Counted from the stretch's first letter, positions 36,291 to 47,721 are shown. The stretch: 64,000 nt of DNA from Mesocentrotus franciscanus (GCA_037976565.1 CP137683.1:3682865-3746864); one strand, 5' to 3'. The notes: generated by a model from the sequence alone, not told the origin. Numbers and translations are program-made.

Positions 36291-37024
36291 AGTTAAGACA
36301 ATCAGGTGATTGATTTTGACATAAACATGTACATCTGATGAATTTTTTATTTTATAATTCACATTCTGACAGTAAACGATACAAGAATATTTGTTTATTC
36401 TTTTGCTTGAAAACACTGCAAAACAAATGTAGTTAAAACAACACCCAAATCCAAATCTATTTTGCATTTTAAAAATGAATAAAGCATGCTCAGTAATAGA
36501 TCGACAGGTGGATACAGGTGCACAACAAAGGTGCTAATGATGATAATATATATATATTTTTTTGATATCATGCATTTAGAAAGCAGAGCGCTTCAGATGT
36601 TAAACCTCTTCTGGAGGGCTATATTGTCACAGTCTAACAAAAATAGAGTTGTCCAATTCCATGTTGTGGGTCAATAAGTTTGCACTTTGATGAAAACAGA
36701 TTGAAAATTAGCTCTTTTTAGCAGCATGTTGTCTTGTAAGGGGGTGGAGTGGAGAGGATGTTCAGGAGGGGGGAGGGTACTTGCCTTATACCATAAACAG
36801 GGAATGTGCCGCTCTAATGGGTCTCCTTTTCACAAAAACATAAACATGGGATATGATTTTGCAGTGAAAAATTCCTAAATATGGCCCTCTTTTTAGCCTT
36901 CACCAATATTCTCTATTAAGTGCAAATCCTAGATGCAAAAAAAAAGAAAAATTAAATCATTTTGCTTTTTCATCCAAATTTCTAATTAAGGGTACACTTT
37001 CTGCCAAAAAGATGCTTAATAATA

Positions 37025-37258
37025 GACCAGTTTATTACTAACATGTTCAAATTTATGGATGCTTTTTTCCAGGGGACCTAGTAACGAGGTATTCCATTAA
37101 CCTGTTATTAATGAATGAACTACAATACTCGGAATCCAGTCTGCATTCATTATGTGTTGCTATGTCAGTCATTACTTGGGCAAGCCTTTAGGATGTTAAT
37201 AACAACCTTTGTTAAAAAGTATGCATAAAGTTTGAATATGTTTAATAGTAACCTGAAC
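37025..37258. mobile_element. MITE G, TA-flanked (copy 2)
   Basis: Starts GACCAGTTTATTACTAACAT after TA (37023-37024) and follows the order of copy 1: GGGGACCTAGT, GGTATTCCAT, CCTGTTATTAATGAATG. It ends in a mutated terminus TAGTAACCTGAAC before TA. Older than copy 1, judging by the eroded right end. Confidence 0.7.
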
Positions 37259-37657
37259 TATTGGCATGGGTTTCGAGACTTCAGCTTCGCACCCCCATCC
37301 TAACCAAATCTGAGTACCCCTTCCTATGTGTTTCAGCGAGAACAAAGTGCCAATAAGCCATGTAGGAAAGATAAAAACATGCATGCCCAATCACAATAAA
37401 AAATATGAAGATTACAAAATAATCCCAATAAAATATATATTTTTTTTAATAAAAACAAAATCCACTGAATATGTGATCCTCACATGAAGTTTGCTCAACT
37501 GCATGCAAGGTGTTCTGGAGTACAATAGTTGATGGTGGTGCTAGTTTTGAAATTAGGGGTATAAATTTTAAACGTAATACTGCACAGCAGAAAGCAAATA
37601 ATAATGTGCAAGCACCAATATTTTATAGTTTTTGGTTTGATCAAACTCTGTACTTAC

Positions 37658-37830
37658 AACAGATGGAATGGTGCCACTGCTGTTGTGCCTCAGTCGAACC
37701 CTGGTGCTTCCTTTACCAACTCCTGGGAAACAGGACTTCACGTAGGACGGTGTGGTCCAACCAGGAACAGACCATCGACGCCTACGCTCCCCGCCCCCTT
37801 TGGCGATGAGCCCATCTTGCCGAATCATGG
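37658..37830 (-). CDS. Coding exon, Arg-rich segment
   Basis: A 173-bp minus-strand exon: pyrimidine-rich acceptor TTTTTCTGCTCACCTATAAG at 37831 and perfect donor GTT|GTAAGT at 37657. After two bases (CC) it reads 57 open codons ending in phase 0, matching the exon at 22373. The peptide begins MIRQDGLIAKGGGERRRRWS and includes PGWTTPSYVKSCFPGVGKGS and RHNSSGTIPSV. RRRRWS resembles a basic-residue-directed phosphosite (inference). The ATG at 37828 is in good context (G at -3) with an in-frame TAA just upstream, so it could be either an internal exon or a translation start. GC content contrasts with the introns. Family not recognised. Confidence 0.75.
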
Positions 37831-38292
37831 CTTATAGGTGAGCAGAAAAAAGACAGAAGCCAAATTGGGAGAAATATAAGGTCCACGCCAATTCTCTTGG
37901 GGAATCGTGTAGGTTATATCCTGAATCTTCATGGATGAAATGATGGTATTCCAAAGTATCCAAACTTATTCCATTTCATAGGCAATTTGTTGGACTCCAT
38001 TTCGGACGAACGTGGAAGTGTGTTTTAACAGTAGCTCTGCACGCAAGAATCAAATTGTTAAACTGTAAACATCCTGTGTAATATCCAGACCAGTATATGT
38101 AGAATACTGCATGCTCTTTGTAGCTCACATTTCAAGTTTAAAGACCGGTTTGTGTTTCCTTGCGCTCAAATAATTCCCACAAATGGATGTAGCATATACC
38201 AACTTGACCCTGTACAGGTTTTATTTTGCATGGTTCATTCTAAACATACACAATAACATAAATTGGGTTTCAGGATAATTATCAATATATAC

Positions 38293-38570
38293 ATAATAAT
38301 AATAATAATAATATCGGATTCTTATATAGCGCACGTATCCACCTTGCAAGGTGCTCAAGGCGCTCCAACATTACCCGGCTATGCTAGGCTGCCGATTTCG
38401 GCGCTCACAGCATTCAAGGAATGTCCTTCCTACCGGTACCCATTTAACACCTGGGTGGAGAGTGGCAAGTATAGATTAATGTCTTGCCAAAGGACATTAG
38501 TGGTGCGGCGGGACTCGAACCACTGACCCTGTGATCCACAGTCCGATGACTTATCCACAACGCCACAATA
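38293..38570 (-). mobile_element. tRNA-derived SINE (copy 2)
   Basis: On the minus strand the head reads TGGCGTTGTGGATAAGTCAT with a canonical B box GGTTCGAGTCCC at about 38522-38511, giving an internal Pol III promoter. A body with CTTTGGCAAGACATTAATC follows, then GCGCTATATAAGAATCC and an (ATT)n tail at 38293-38314. The A-to-B spacing is tRNA-like, but the anticodon arm and acceptor stem do not fold as a tRNA gene. The CTTTGG...CATTAATC core matches the SINE at 118-330. Confidence 0.8.
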
Positions 38571-38671
38571 CATGTTATGTATTGAAAGTTTGAAGGTAAA
38601 CACATAGCAAAGTAATGTGGTACTAAAGAAAGATGATTGGCTCATGTCTAGTACATGGTATCATAATAGAT

Positions 38672-39281
38672 CAGGGGGTGGTGTTTTACAAAGACTGAGA
38701 TTGACTTAAAGGGATTGGGTGTCTTTGCCTCAGATTCTAAATAAAATCCTGGATTTAGCTCATGCTGCGATCATAATTATAAACCTTTAGATCAGTCAGG
38801 AATCCCATGACTTTTACAAGCCGATCACCTGTCTGATTATCAAGATATTTATGATTGGAATTAGAGATGTCAAAAACTGTTTGCCAAATGGTTTTGAACA
38901 GTTTTTTATAACACTGCAATCTATAGGGGAAAATGAGTACCGGTATGGTAAAACTGGTCACTCAAAGATTTTTACTTTTGTGAAGCACTTCATGATCAAT
39001 TTGAAGCGCAATTTTTTTAGGGCTTCAATATTACACCATATCACAGACACCGATAACAGGTAGGGCCATGCATCTCAGATTTTTAAAACTGGAAACATTG
39101 TTAAACACTAACAATAATGAACTATCAAAAAATGTAAATTCTGTAGATTTGTGACCACGATTTGTAGGTCCCTTGGGAGACCAATGCCAGGAATGGTGAG
39201 AGCAAACAGTGGCATGAATGGCCTGCCATAGTTCAAGTCCAACTTTAAGTCGATCTTAGTCTTTGTGAAACACCCCCCAGA
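38672..39281. mobile_element. Hairpin element S interrupted by C
   Basis: The left end GGGGGTGGTGTTTTACAAAG plus ACTGAGATTGACTTAA is the inverse of TTTAAGTCGATCTTAGTCTT plus TGTGAAACACCCCC at 39243-39279. The left arm is broken exactly at TTAA by element C copy 1. The ends resemble those of the H family (GTTTCAT/ACAAA type). Confidence 0.6.
38710..39105 (+). mobile_element. TTAA MITE C (copy 1)
   Basis: TTAA (38706-38709) then AGGGATTGGGTGTCTTTGCC. The interior matches copy 2 at 47722-48096 block by block: CTGGATTTAGCTCATG, AACCTTTAG.TCAGTCAGGA, TGATTATCAAGATATTTATG, TTTTTTTAGGGCTTCA. The right terminus is eroded near GTTAAACAC. It lies inside element S. Confidence 0.75.
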
Positions 39282-39500
39282 TGTTGCACTTTGTCTGCGA
39301 TTTCTAATGCTATTGCACAAAAACATTTCCTCTGAGACACAAAGTAAATTCATGTTTCAAGAAGTCCTGTATATCTATCAAAATATCTAGAGTGATATTC
39401 CAGTGGATTCCGGGTATCAGTGCCTGGATGAGAGTCATGATACAACTAATAAAACAATTGCTGGTATGCTCCTCGGACAAGTTTCCTGTAGGCCAACCAA

Positions 39501-39658
39501 GGCCCTTGTTTCATAAAACTTGTTATCAACAACAAGTTGCAGTAACCGTTACAAGCTACTGAATCATTGCATATGATTGGCTGAGAGCAAGTTTGTCCTA
39601 GAATCTTAGCACTTGTTACTGATAAAAGTAGTTTAGTGAAACAGGGCCCAGGATCACC
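39501..39658. mobile_element. Hairpin MITE H-type (copy 3)
   Basis: Ends GGCCCTTGTTTCATAAAACT and AGTGAAACAGGGCCC are inverted, with subterminal TTGTTATCAACAACAAG. About 158 bp, closely related to the element at 43641. Confidence 0.75.
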
Positions 39659-39687
39659 TCTAGAGAAAAATGAAAACTACTAACAAA

Positions 39688-40145
39688 AATATATTTCTTA
39701 GCGATTTCACCGAACTGTTCTTTCAGGTTCCTCCTCTATAACACATCAGTAACTATCAGTCATGCTTAATTGGTAATTAGTCTATGAATCTGTAACCAAC
39801 CATGCCCTCAAAAGAAGTAATGGAGTTCCATAGAATATAACAATTGCTATGGCTCCGCTTCGAAGGCCTATGCCTATATGTACAGGTGAATGTGATTTGC
39901 CTTGACATGCATTTTATTTATTAAAAAATATTTCTTAGCAATTTCACTGAACTGTTCTTTCAAGTTCTTCCTCTATAATACAGTAGTAACCAAATCATGA
40001 TTCATCAGCAAATATGTGAATCTAACCAACCATGCCCTCAAATGAAGTGATGGAAGTTCCATGGAATATAACAATTGCTATGGCTCCGCTTCATAGGCCT
40101 ATGCCTACATGTATGTGATTCGCCCTGACCTATTTTATTTTTCTC
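39688..40145. repeat. Tandem duplication, unit about 235 bp
   Basis: Blocks TATTTCTTAGC(G/A)ATTTCAC, AACCAACCATGCCCTCAAA and AACAATTGCTATGGCTCCGC occur in the same order in both halves (starting about 39691 and 39927) with moderate divergence. Confidence 0.85.
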
Positions 40146-41300
40146 TTTAATATGATGTGTCCAAGTGTATGTCCAAGAACTGTTTTAAGTGTCTGTACTG
40201 CTACCTTTTTCTGAAATGTAGCCCCCCCCCCAAAAAAAAAAATTAAAAATTAAAAATTAAAAAATAAAAAAAATAAAAAGAACTAAAATCATAAAACTGC
40301 ATAAGAATAAAGCAAATGTGCACTTTATATAAAAATATACGAGTCTCTTGTAGTAAACATATTTCTGGGAAATGGGATGAGTTTGCCTTGGACTACTAAC
40401 TACAGACTAAAGAGGAATACTTGACACATTTAAATGTAATGTTGCAAATTTGTAATGGATTTTGCATTTGTACCTGGAGTCCATATTCTCCAATTAGGTG
40501 GTAATACTAATAAATCCTCATGTACATGTTTCTGGTCCAAGCTTATGTTAAATCAGTATATCAATATTATTCAAGGTTCTAAGCTGAGTTCTACCTTTCA
40601 ATCTAGACATAAGCAGCTACCACAGCAGAAAATTTCTTTCCTAATTACTGTAGACTAAAAAATTAATCTAGAGACATATACCATGTTTGTTTTTATCATT
40701 TTATTTAGTTTCGTACAGATACACAATGACACTCATCTACTTTGTTACTTCACGTGTACAAAGACGGCTGTCTGACATAGATTCATCATTGCTTCAATCA
40801 TTGGCTTAATATGTCATTCCTTAAAAACATATGAAAAGAAACTTTTTTTTCTTCATTCTATACACAATTGGAAAGTTCAATGGCCTAAAAATCACAATAT
40901 CTATACAACTATTCATCAAACTTGCCAAAGGAAATAAAAATGCATGCGTCAGCATTTTCACGTTGAATCGTTAATACTTGAACCGGAATACAATAAATTA
41001 TTTGTCTGTGTGACAGACAAATATCTTATTCTTAAACTCTAATGGGATAATAAATCATTCAATCAAGTCAGATGAATACTGAATATTGAAAACTAGTCTA
41101 CCATATAATAAATTACATGTACATTTTACCTTCCTTTCATAAGTACAGTGTTGAAAGAAGGTTGAAAGAAGATGTATATTAGGGGGGGGGGTATAAATAT
41201 TGCAACAAAAGCATTTGTTACTTATCACAGAAGAAAAATGTCTTAGTCTTATGTGCACATACTTTGTTCATAAACTGAGGGACAGTACGTTGTCTTCTCT
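40146..41300. other. No gene seen
   Basis: Contains an A/T homopolymer-rich patch (poly-C then A-rich, 40220-40285) and otherwise unremarkable AT-rich sequence. Confidence 0.5.
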
Positions 41301-41301
41301 G

Positions 41302-41337
41302 GAATAGGGGCTATATAAATATGATTATTATTATACT
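41302..41337 (+). repeat. Retroelement 3' tail fragment
   Basis: GGGGCTATATAAATATGATT followed by ATTATTATA resembles the GCGCTATATAAGAAT-(ATT)n tail of the SINE at 38.3 kb. Only the tail is present. Confidence 0.45.
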
Positions 41338-41449
41338 GCTGATATGTCAATAACGTGTACGTTATGTCAATTTAAATATATGGTCTGCCACTTTTGAGCT
41401 TTGATGATTTAGCCTTCCTTCAAGGTAAATGAAATAATTGTTTGTTTGT

Positions 41450-41545
41450 TTTACCTAACTGCTAAGAAAGCATGTTTATGCTTGTAAGCAGCCAGTGGAC
41501 TGACGGCTTTACGTCCTCTCCGAGGGAATTAGAACAAGAAAGTGG
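41450..41545 (-). mobile_element. SINE body fragment
   Basis: Reverse complement of part of the SINE at 118-330: GCTAAGAAAGCATGT..ATGCTTGTA, CCAGTGGACTGACGGCTTTA and GTCCTCTCCGAGGGA match its 225-315 region. The tRNA-like head is missing. Confidence 0.65.
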
Positions 41546-42180
41546 GAGCATCTTTTAAACACACATTTAAAAGTGAATTGACAAGAAGGGCTTTAATGAA
41601 TAATTTTAAAAAGATATCTACTTTAGTATCCCATTTGTCAGAATCATAAATAGAAGCATACGTTAATTTAAAGGGTACTTGACATCTATCGAGTCGTTGA
41701 GTGCATTTAGCTAATATCTCAGAGTAAAATCAAACAGACTGTGACAAAATATACCTGATCTATACTGGCTACATTTATATGAATGCCTACACCACAAATA
41801 ATAACAGAATGATTGCAAAAGAGTCATATATCACCTGCTTGGATTCACAAGGGCATTGAAACTATATAAAGTCTATATGAGATAATGCCCTTGTAGCTCC
41901 AAACTGAAAATATCATATGAAAAACCACCATCTAGCTTTGCTTTTGATAAGAAAGCTCTCACTTTTCCTCCACTGTTTTCTCCATCAATATAAAAATAAA
42001 ACTAGAATCAAAATTGCATTTATCCACAGATGCCACACAGCGGAACAAAGTTGCTTTCTTCCAGAAAGCCGAGAATCCACGCTGAGATTGTCTGGCATAG
42101 GAGCATCAAAACAAGGGACGCCAGTAACCATAGCAACCACCAATAAATATTCTTCATCTTCTGAGGAGAATGTTCATAAA

Positions 42181-42270
42181 TTTACCACAGCATCTAATTA
42201 AAGCAGTCTGAGGAGTGTGCTACTATTTACCACAGCATCTAATTAAAGCAGTCTGAGGAGCGTGCTACTA
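42181..42270. repeat. Tandem duplication, 45-bp unit x2
   Basis: TTTACCACAGCATCTAATTA plus AAGCAGTCTGAGGAG(T/C)GTGCTACTA is repeated head to tail with a single difference, indicating a recent slip or duplication. Confidence 0.95.
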
Positions 42271-43640
42271 TCAACAGCAAACTCACGAACTGCTCTTGTA
42301 TCTAATACGATGGATTCACAATCTACAGCGCCATCTAACCACATAAGTGTTTAGTCAATTTCATGTGATGCATCATGGGAAATAGTCGACAAAAATATCA
42401 ATATAAAAATGTGCACTGATATCAGAACAATCAATCTCATTAAGTTAAGACCGCTTTGGTCATTTCGATCGGTGGCTAGCATTTTGCTGCGCTGCACTGG
42501 TCGAAAGATGTCTACCCGTGTGTTGAAAAATTGGGTTACGGCTTGCCGGTGAACGTGCTGTTAATTGTGAATCCATCCACATGAAGGTAATGAATAGTCC
42601 ATAAAAGGATAATTGTCTAATTTCAAAGCTGAGGTAAACAAGGGAATTGTAATTTTCCCTGGGTAAACCAACAAGAAACTATAGCATCTACTAAATACTG
42701 AATAAACTGAGAATATATTACATTACTGCTCAAAGTCACACAAAATTCCTCAGGAGCTCAAATATAGTGTTTTTTCAAGCACACAGAGGATCTCAGACTA
42801 AAAAAAAAATCCTAAATCATATCATTTACATCAATATTCTTTCCCAATTTTGAGGTTTAATTATCTTCCATCTTATGGTTTCTTATCTGCATCTTCCTAT
42901 ACCCTCTTCTTCTGAAAGCATCTGTTCACTTCACTATATATGTTTTCAGCTCTATTCCATTTGCTTAAGCTATCAAGGAATCACCTTGTCACAAAAGTTA
43001 ATCACAGGAGCATCTGATGCTAAAGGATGACAGTCTCCTTCTCCTCAGCTCTCTCTATCAATATCTGCTCACCGTCTATATCCACTCTTATGCTCTCCAT
43101 TTATGTACTTTTCTCCTCTCTCTCTCTCTCGTTCTCTCTCTCGTCTCATTCGCTCAATCTTTCCGTCCTCATGGAGGGTCTGGTTTTAGTCTTGAAATGT
43201 ACGGCGTGTGAACTGAATGAAAAGTGAAAAGAGAGTGAAAATGGGACAAAGAAGTCATGAAAAAAGCAGGATGAATCGGGTTCACGGTAATATCTAACTT
43301 TTTTTTTTAAACTAAGTCCTATTCGAAACAAGATTACATGGGTCATTTGAAATATAGCTTTGAAAACATAAATATATTAATGATAACTATTTCAGTTTTT
43401 CCTGCTGCTGCAAATACAAACAAAGTCATTTTACCTTTTTTTTCAATACAAAATAATATTTTTTCCTTAGAAACTGATTTTTTTAATAACGTTTCAAAAT
43501 AAGCAATAATTCCATGCTTTGTCAAAATGACGATTAGTACCATTTAAAGAAATTTATATAAGAACTCATCAATGGAATGACAGATGATGCAAAGCATGGA
43601 AGAAGACACACATATAATCCTCCAAATCAAAGCATAATCT

Positions 43641-43793
43641 GGGCCCTGTTTCATAAAACTTGTTATCAATAACAAATGCCAAATTTCTATGACAAATTTG
43701 CTCTCAGCCAATCAAATACCACAATTTCAGTAGCTTAAATAACAGTTATAATAACTTGTTATTGATAACAAGTTTTATGAAACAGCTAGGGTC
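43641..43793. mobile_element. Hairpin MITE H-type (copy 4)
   Basis: GGGCCCTGTTTCATAAAACT and CAAGTTTTATGAAACAG form long inverted ends, with subterminal TTGTTATCAATAACAA / TTGTTATTGATAACAA. About 150 bp. Confidence 0.8.
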
Positions 43794-43987
43794 TTGGTTC
43801 TGAAACTTTTGCAGTATAGGCTACAAATAAAACCTCAGTTCTTCAAGACAATATTAAAACATTGAACAGGGATTGTTGACAAGGCAATAATATAGAGATA
43901 TCGACTGCTACGAGAGGACTGGCTGTTTTTATACGCTCAAGGGGAAGTTGCATCTGCTGCTATCACCCCGAGGCGTTTATCCTGAGC

Positions 43988-44735
43988 AAAAATATCATTG
44001 ATTTCTGTTTTTCTCCTCAGTGCCTTCTCCCTTGGCATACCTGCCAACCTTTGAAGACTAAAAATAGTAATCATTTTTTACGAGGACTGTGAGGGAGCGA
44101 AGCGACCGAGCAGGGGGTGGGTGTGGGAGGGCAAATCATGGCTGCTCCACTGCGAAATCTATGTGTCGAAACAAAAATCACTCGTATGTTTTGACATAAC
44201 AGTCCTATATGTAGTAATCCACGTAAGTTTGTATGGTAAATCTGCGCGTGAAACAAGAACACATGGCATGTATCACATCGCATGTAGTCATGTCTGCATA
44301 AATTTTTAAAAAGAAAAAAAAATCAGAAAAGCGTAATTTTTGGACACGAAATCGTAATAATTACGCCAAATTCGTAGTAGTTGGCAGGTATGCCTTGGGG
44401 CACTAATCAAAATATATTATGGATAGCATAGTATTATCGGTCCTCTAAAGAGAATAGACCCTCCTGAGTCATATATTTTTGAACAAGTAAAATTGTAGTT
44501 ATTTTGTGTGTTGAAACAAATGGGAAAGTTGTCCGCCAGTACATCACAGAGACATTACCAATTCAGCCAATTTGAAGATGACAACTTTCAAAACATCACA
44601 ACTCTCTAATTTTTTCTGTCCAATTTGATTCAAACTTTCACCAGTCTACTTCTCTGATTTTTCTGCTCTCCTCTATATAGAGTAGTTTGCTATCAAGGTT
44701 GGATTTCCCTTTCATCCTCAGGTTTCAGGGTTTCT
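43988..44735 (+). mobile_element. Element F (copy 2), interrupted by E
   Basis: Matches 60.37-60.73 kb in order: ATTTCTGTTTTTCT, CCTTCTCCCTTGG / GGCACTA.TCAAAATATATTA, GGTCCTCTAAA.AGAATAGACC, AGTAGTTTGCTAT, GGTTGGATTTCC. The sequence is split at CCTTGG by element E copy 2. Its left part does not match copy 1, so it is a partial copy. Confidence 0.75.
44036..44392. mobile_element. MITE E (copy 2, complete), 6-bp duplication
   Basis: A 357-bp element with 13-bp perfect inverted ends CATACCTGCCAAC / GTTGGCAGGTATG, flanked by CCTTGG at 44030-44035 and 44393-44398. The homologous unoccupied site near 60.4 kb reads CTCCCTTGGGGCAC with a single CCTTGG, which fixes the boundaries. CA...TG ends suggest a hAT-like element with a short duplication (inference). 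Subterminal GGGTGTGGGAGGG is shared, inverted, with element D. Confidence 0.9.
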
Positions 44736-45840
44736 ACCATTTCCGCACTCTGCATGGGCAATGTCAACAAGAAGTAACTCCCATATTTCAATTATACCGA
44801 GCTCAACACACAATGCTCCATCATATCATTCACGGCTACAGATCAATACATCTTAAAGATGACAATTGATCAAGCCATCTTATATCCAGGGGCATCCAGA
44901 TGCTGCACCGTCAATGTTCTTCCAGCGTGAATGACCACATCATCCTAATTTCAATAAGCCGTAACATTAGCAACGTGGTATCACATGAGATGCTCCAGAA
45001 ATAGCAAAAATTATTACTGATGAATCCTAAATCAAGTGCATCATTCCAAAGGACAACCGTCATAAATTGGTAGCGACAGCAGTGCTCATGTTAATAAACG
45101 TACTCGTGCTCTCATATCCATCCAAATGTTATCACGCCGTAAATTCAGCACATTTCCCAAACAATGTCAACACCGATCTGTCTAGGTAACCATGAAATGC
45201 AATAAAAGCTACTTGCGTGCTATTTTGGGATGCTGTAAATCAATACGCTTCTCTTCTTCAGGTAGGTCAAATGTATTTATAGCACCAATGTTATTGCACT
45301 ATGCCATTATACCAATGCACTGCATCACTGTCTTCTAACAATTGAATTGATGAAATGCAGGGATCGCTGGATCTATAATCTTTTATGTTCCACTCACAAT
45401 GACAAGACCTATAGCGTTTCTTATTCTTTTCCGGAGGACAAAGTCAGCAAAATCTTTCAAATAACGTAATGCCTCCCAAGAAGTGATGAAACTGCAGTTT
45501 GGTGTCTGATAATGCTGCAAATTAGTAATTACCTGAGCTTCAAGTATACCTTTTCATAGTGAAAATACTTGGTTCTAAGCTGAGCAGTCAGTAAGGATCA
45601 AGCAACCAAAAATACATATAGAAAACAATATCCATTTATGCCGATTTGAAAGGCCGAAACATTCTGGTATGCAGTTCCTCTTCATTCAACAGCACAATAC
45701 CAAGAAAAGAAAAAGAAAAGTGGAGCTTAAATGGAAAAATGGCACATTGTGATTTAAGTGATGATTTATTTTACTTGGCTGGTAAGAAAGCAAGAATGCT
45801 TTTAGGTACAACATGTATGCAACCAGAGCAACATGTGCCT
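44736..45840. other. No gene seen
   Basis: Non-coding sequence without detected repeats; only short open frames. Confidence 0.45.
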
Positions 45841-45868
45841 TTAAAGGTGGAGTCCACCCTGATATTAA

Positions 45869-46268
45869 AGAGAAAGACCAGTTCTGGTCATGCGAATGCA
45901 TTGTGAAAGAAACGTTGTGGAATCGATCAGAAAAGGTTGATCATCTAGCATATAAGTATTGGTGTGTACTGCAAGGTTCTGGAATCATCAAAATGATAAG
46001 AAATTTGGCCCATTCTTGGTAAAGATACAAGCACTGTACACAGAAAGATGTATATGGGACTACGCGACCACGTGCGCTATATCTATTTGGTCCCAATAGA
46101 TATAATAATTTACCAAATATATCAATGAGTAGGCGGTTTCCCGACTTCCCGGCAAAATTTGTATCATCACGTATTAGTCAAAACATATTCTTTCACATGA
46201 TTGGTAATGAGAGCTTCCATTTCATTTTTTTTTTGAGAGAGGGGCGTTTCCAAAACTGGTCTTTACCT
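45869..46268 (-). mobile_element. TTAA MITE A (copy 3), nested in B
   Basis: A 400-bp element from AGAGAAAGACCAGTTCTGG to CCAAAACTGGTCTTTACCT, with TTAA at 45865-45868 and 46269-46272. The uninterrupted B copy at 31.29 kb reads GATATTAAGTTGG, showing directly that this TTAA was the target and was duplicated. Confidence 0.92.
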
Positions 46269-46575
46269 TTAAGTTGGTTTTAATAGAAACAAAAAATTTG
46301 AGGAACAGATTAGTAAAAGTTGAGCAAAAATAGATTAAAAATATGAAAGGTACGAATATTTGAAGGTGCGATCAATCAAACACAGATTGGCAACACTGTG
46401 ACACATCTTGCAAGGTCCCCTCCCATTTTCTCTGTACATAGACTTTCAATTTCTTCATTATTGATGACAGAATAGATTATTTTTTTCCATACAGGGGTTG
46501 AATTGAAACATATTTGCAATAATATTATTTAGGATGCATATATGAAAATTTTCTTGAGGGAAAAATTGATAATTT

Positions 46576-47513
46576 CAGGGCTGCCAACACTCACGCATTG
46601 AGCGTGAGACTCACGCATTTCACTCAATTCTCACGTTCTCACGCTAACAATGAAATTCCTCACGCACAAATCTTAAATAACTAAATAATAATAAAAATAG
46701 ATAAATTTGAATGAATTATGCGACCAAAATCAAGAATTTAGAAAGTTTTCCTCCTTTTAATCCCCTTTTATCGAAGACGAAAGCCTCAATCTCACTTATC
46801 GCGTGCGTGCGTGTGTAAGATCGGCGACTACATAGCTAGCTAGCCTGGACTGATGCACGTATCCTCGCACTGTACCCATATCCATATGCAGCTAGCCGGG
46901 TAGGCCCGAGCCTGCCCGGACGCGCCCCGGATATGGATCGGACATACGAACCAGCAGCGAGCTCGAGTACGTCATCAGTTGACAATTCAATTGATCGACG
47001 GTTCTATGCTTTGTTTTTAAAGAAGGCCTAATATTACTTCATACAGTAGAATAGAATGAGAGGGATTATAAAAATATAAAGTGAGTTTTGAGAGTGAAAA
47101 ATGACTTGTGATTATATATAACAACTAAAGTTGAACGAAAACTTGCCTGTGGCTTTGTCTCAGAGAGTGAGCGCGTGGGGCCCTCAGCACCTCGCTCTAC
47201 GCCTAGCCCAGCGGCCCACGTTCGTGGGCGAACAATCAGGTATTCCATGTTAATAATTTTCTTTATCTCTCTGTATGATTTTCTCTCTCTCCATATTGCC
47301 TTCAGCTATATGTTAAAATACTCTCTAAAGTATGCACCAGATCACACAATTTCACATTGAAAAATAAAAAAGCTCTACACTGTGGGAGGGGGACGCCCCC
47401 CTCCCACACCCACTCCCTCGCTCCACTCGGTCGGGCTTGGTCGCTTTACTCCCTCGCGCTATCGCTTCTCGTATAATCTCACTCTAAACTGTTTTCCAAT
47501 GTTGGCAGCTCTG
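46576..47513. mobile_element. Element D (938 bp), nested in B
   Basis: Inverted ends CAGGGCTGCCAAC / GTTGGCAGCTCTG (12 of 13 match). Flanks TAATTT and TAATTC suggest a 6-bp target duplication with one change. The interior includes a CACGC-rich start (CTCACGCATTGAGCGTGAG) and GC-rich patches at 46800-46940 and 47160-47225. Near the right end is CCCCTCCCACACCCACTCCC, similar to the subterminal region of E. No transposase frame is visible, so it is non-autonomous or degenerate. Confidence 0.75.
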
Positions 47514-47721
47514 TAATTCTGACTTATTTAGTAAAGAGCAAATGGGAGTGGAGCTCGCCAGATATACATTACAGTGTTGCCAATGTTAGTATGATTGATC
47601 GCAACTTCAAATATTCATAACTTTCTTATTTTAAACTGGATTTTGCTCAAAATTTCAATTACCTGTTCCTCTCATTTTTCTGCTTCTATTCAAACCAACT
47701 CAGGGTGGACTTCCCCTTTAA

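Larger units (their letters stand above)
45845..47717 (+). mobile_element. TTAA MITE B (copy 2) with two nested elements
   Basis: Starts AGGTGGAGTCCACCCTGATA after TTAA (45841-45844) and ends TCAGGGTGGACTTCCCCT before TTAA (47718-47721). Removing the A element with one TTAA, and element D with one 6-bp repeat, leaves about 525 bp collinear with copy 1 (514 bp). The right TTAA is shared with element C copy 2. Confidence 0.85.

Noticed and set aside
38505..38570. Possible tRNA gene (good B box on the minus strand)
   Set aside because: Continues into a SINE body with an (ATT)n tail; stems do not fold as a functional tRNA.
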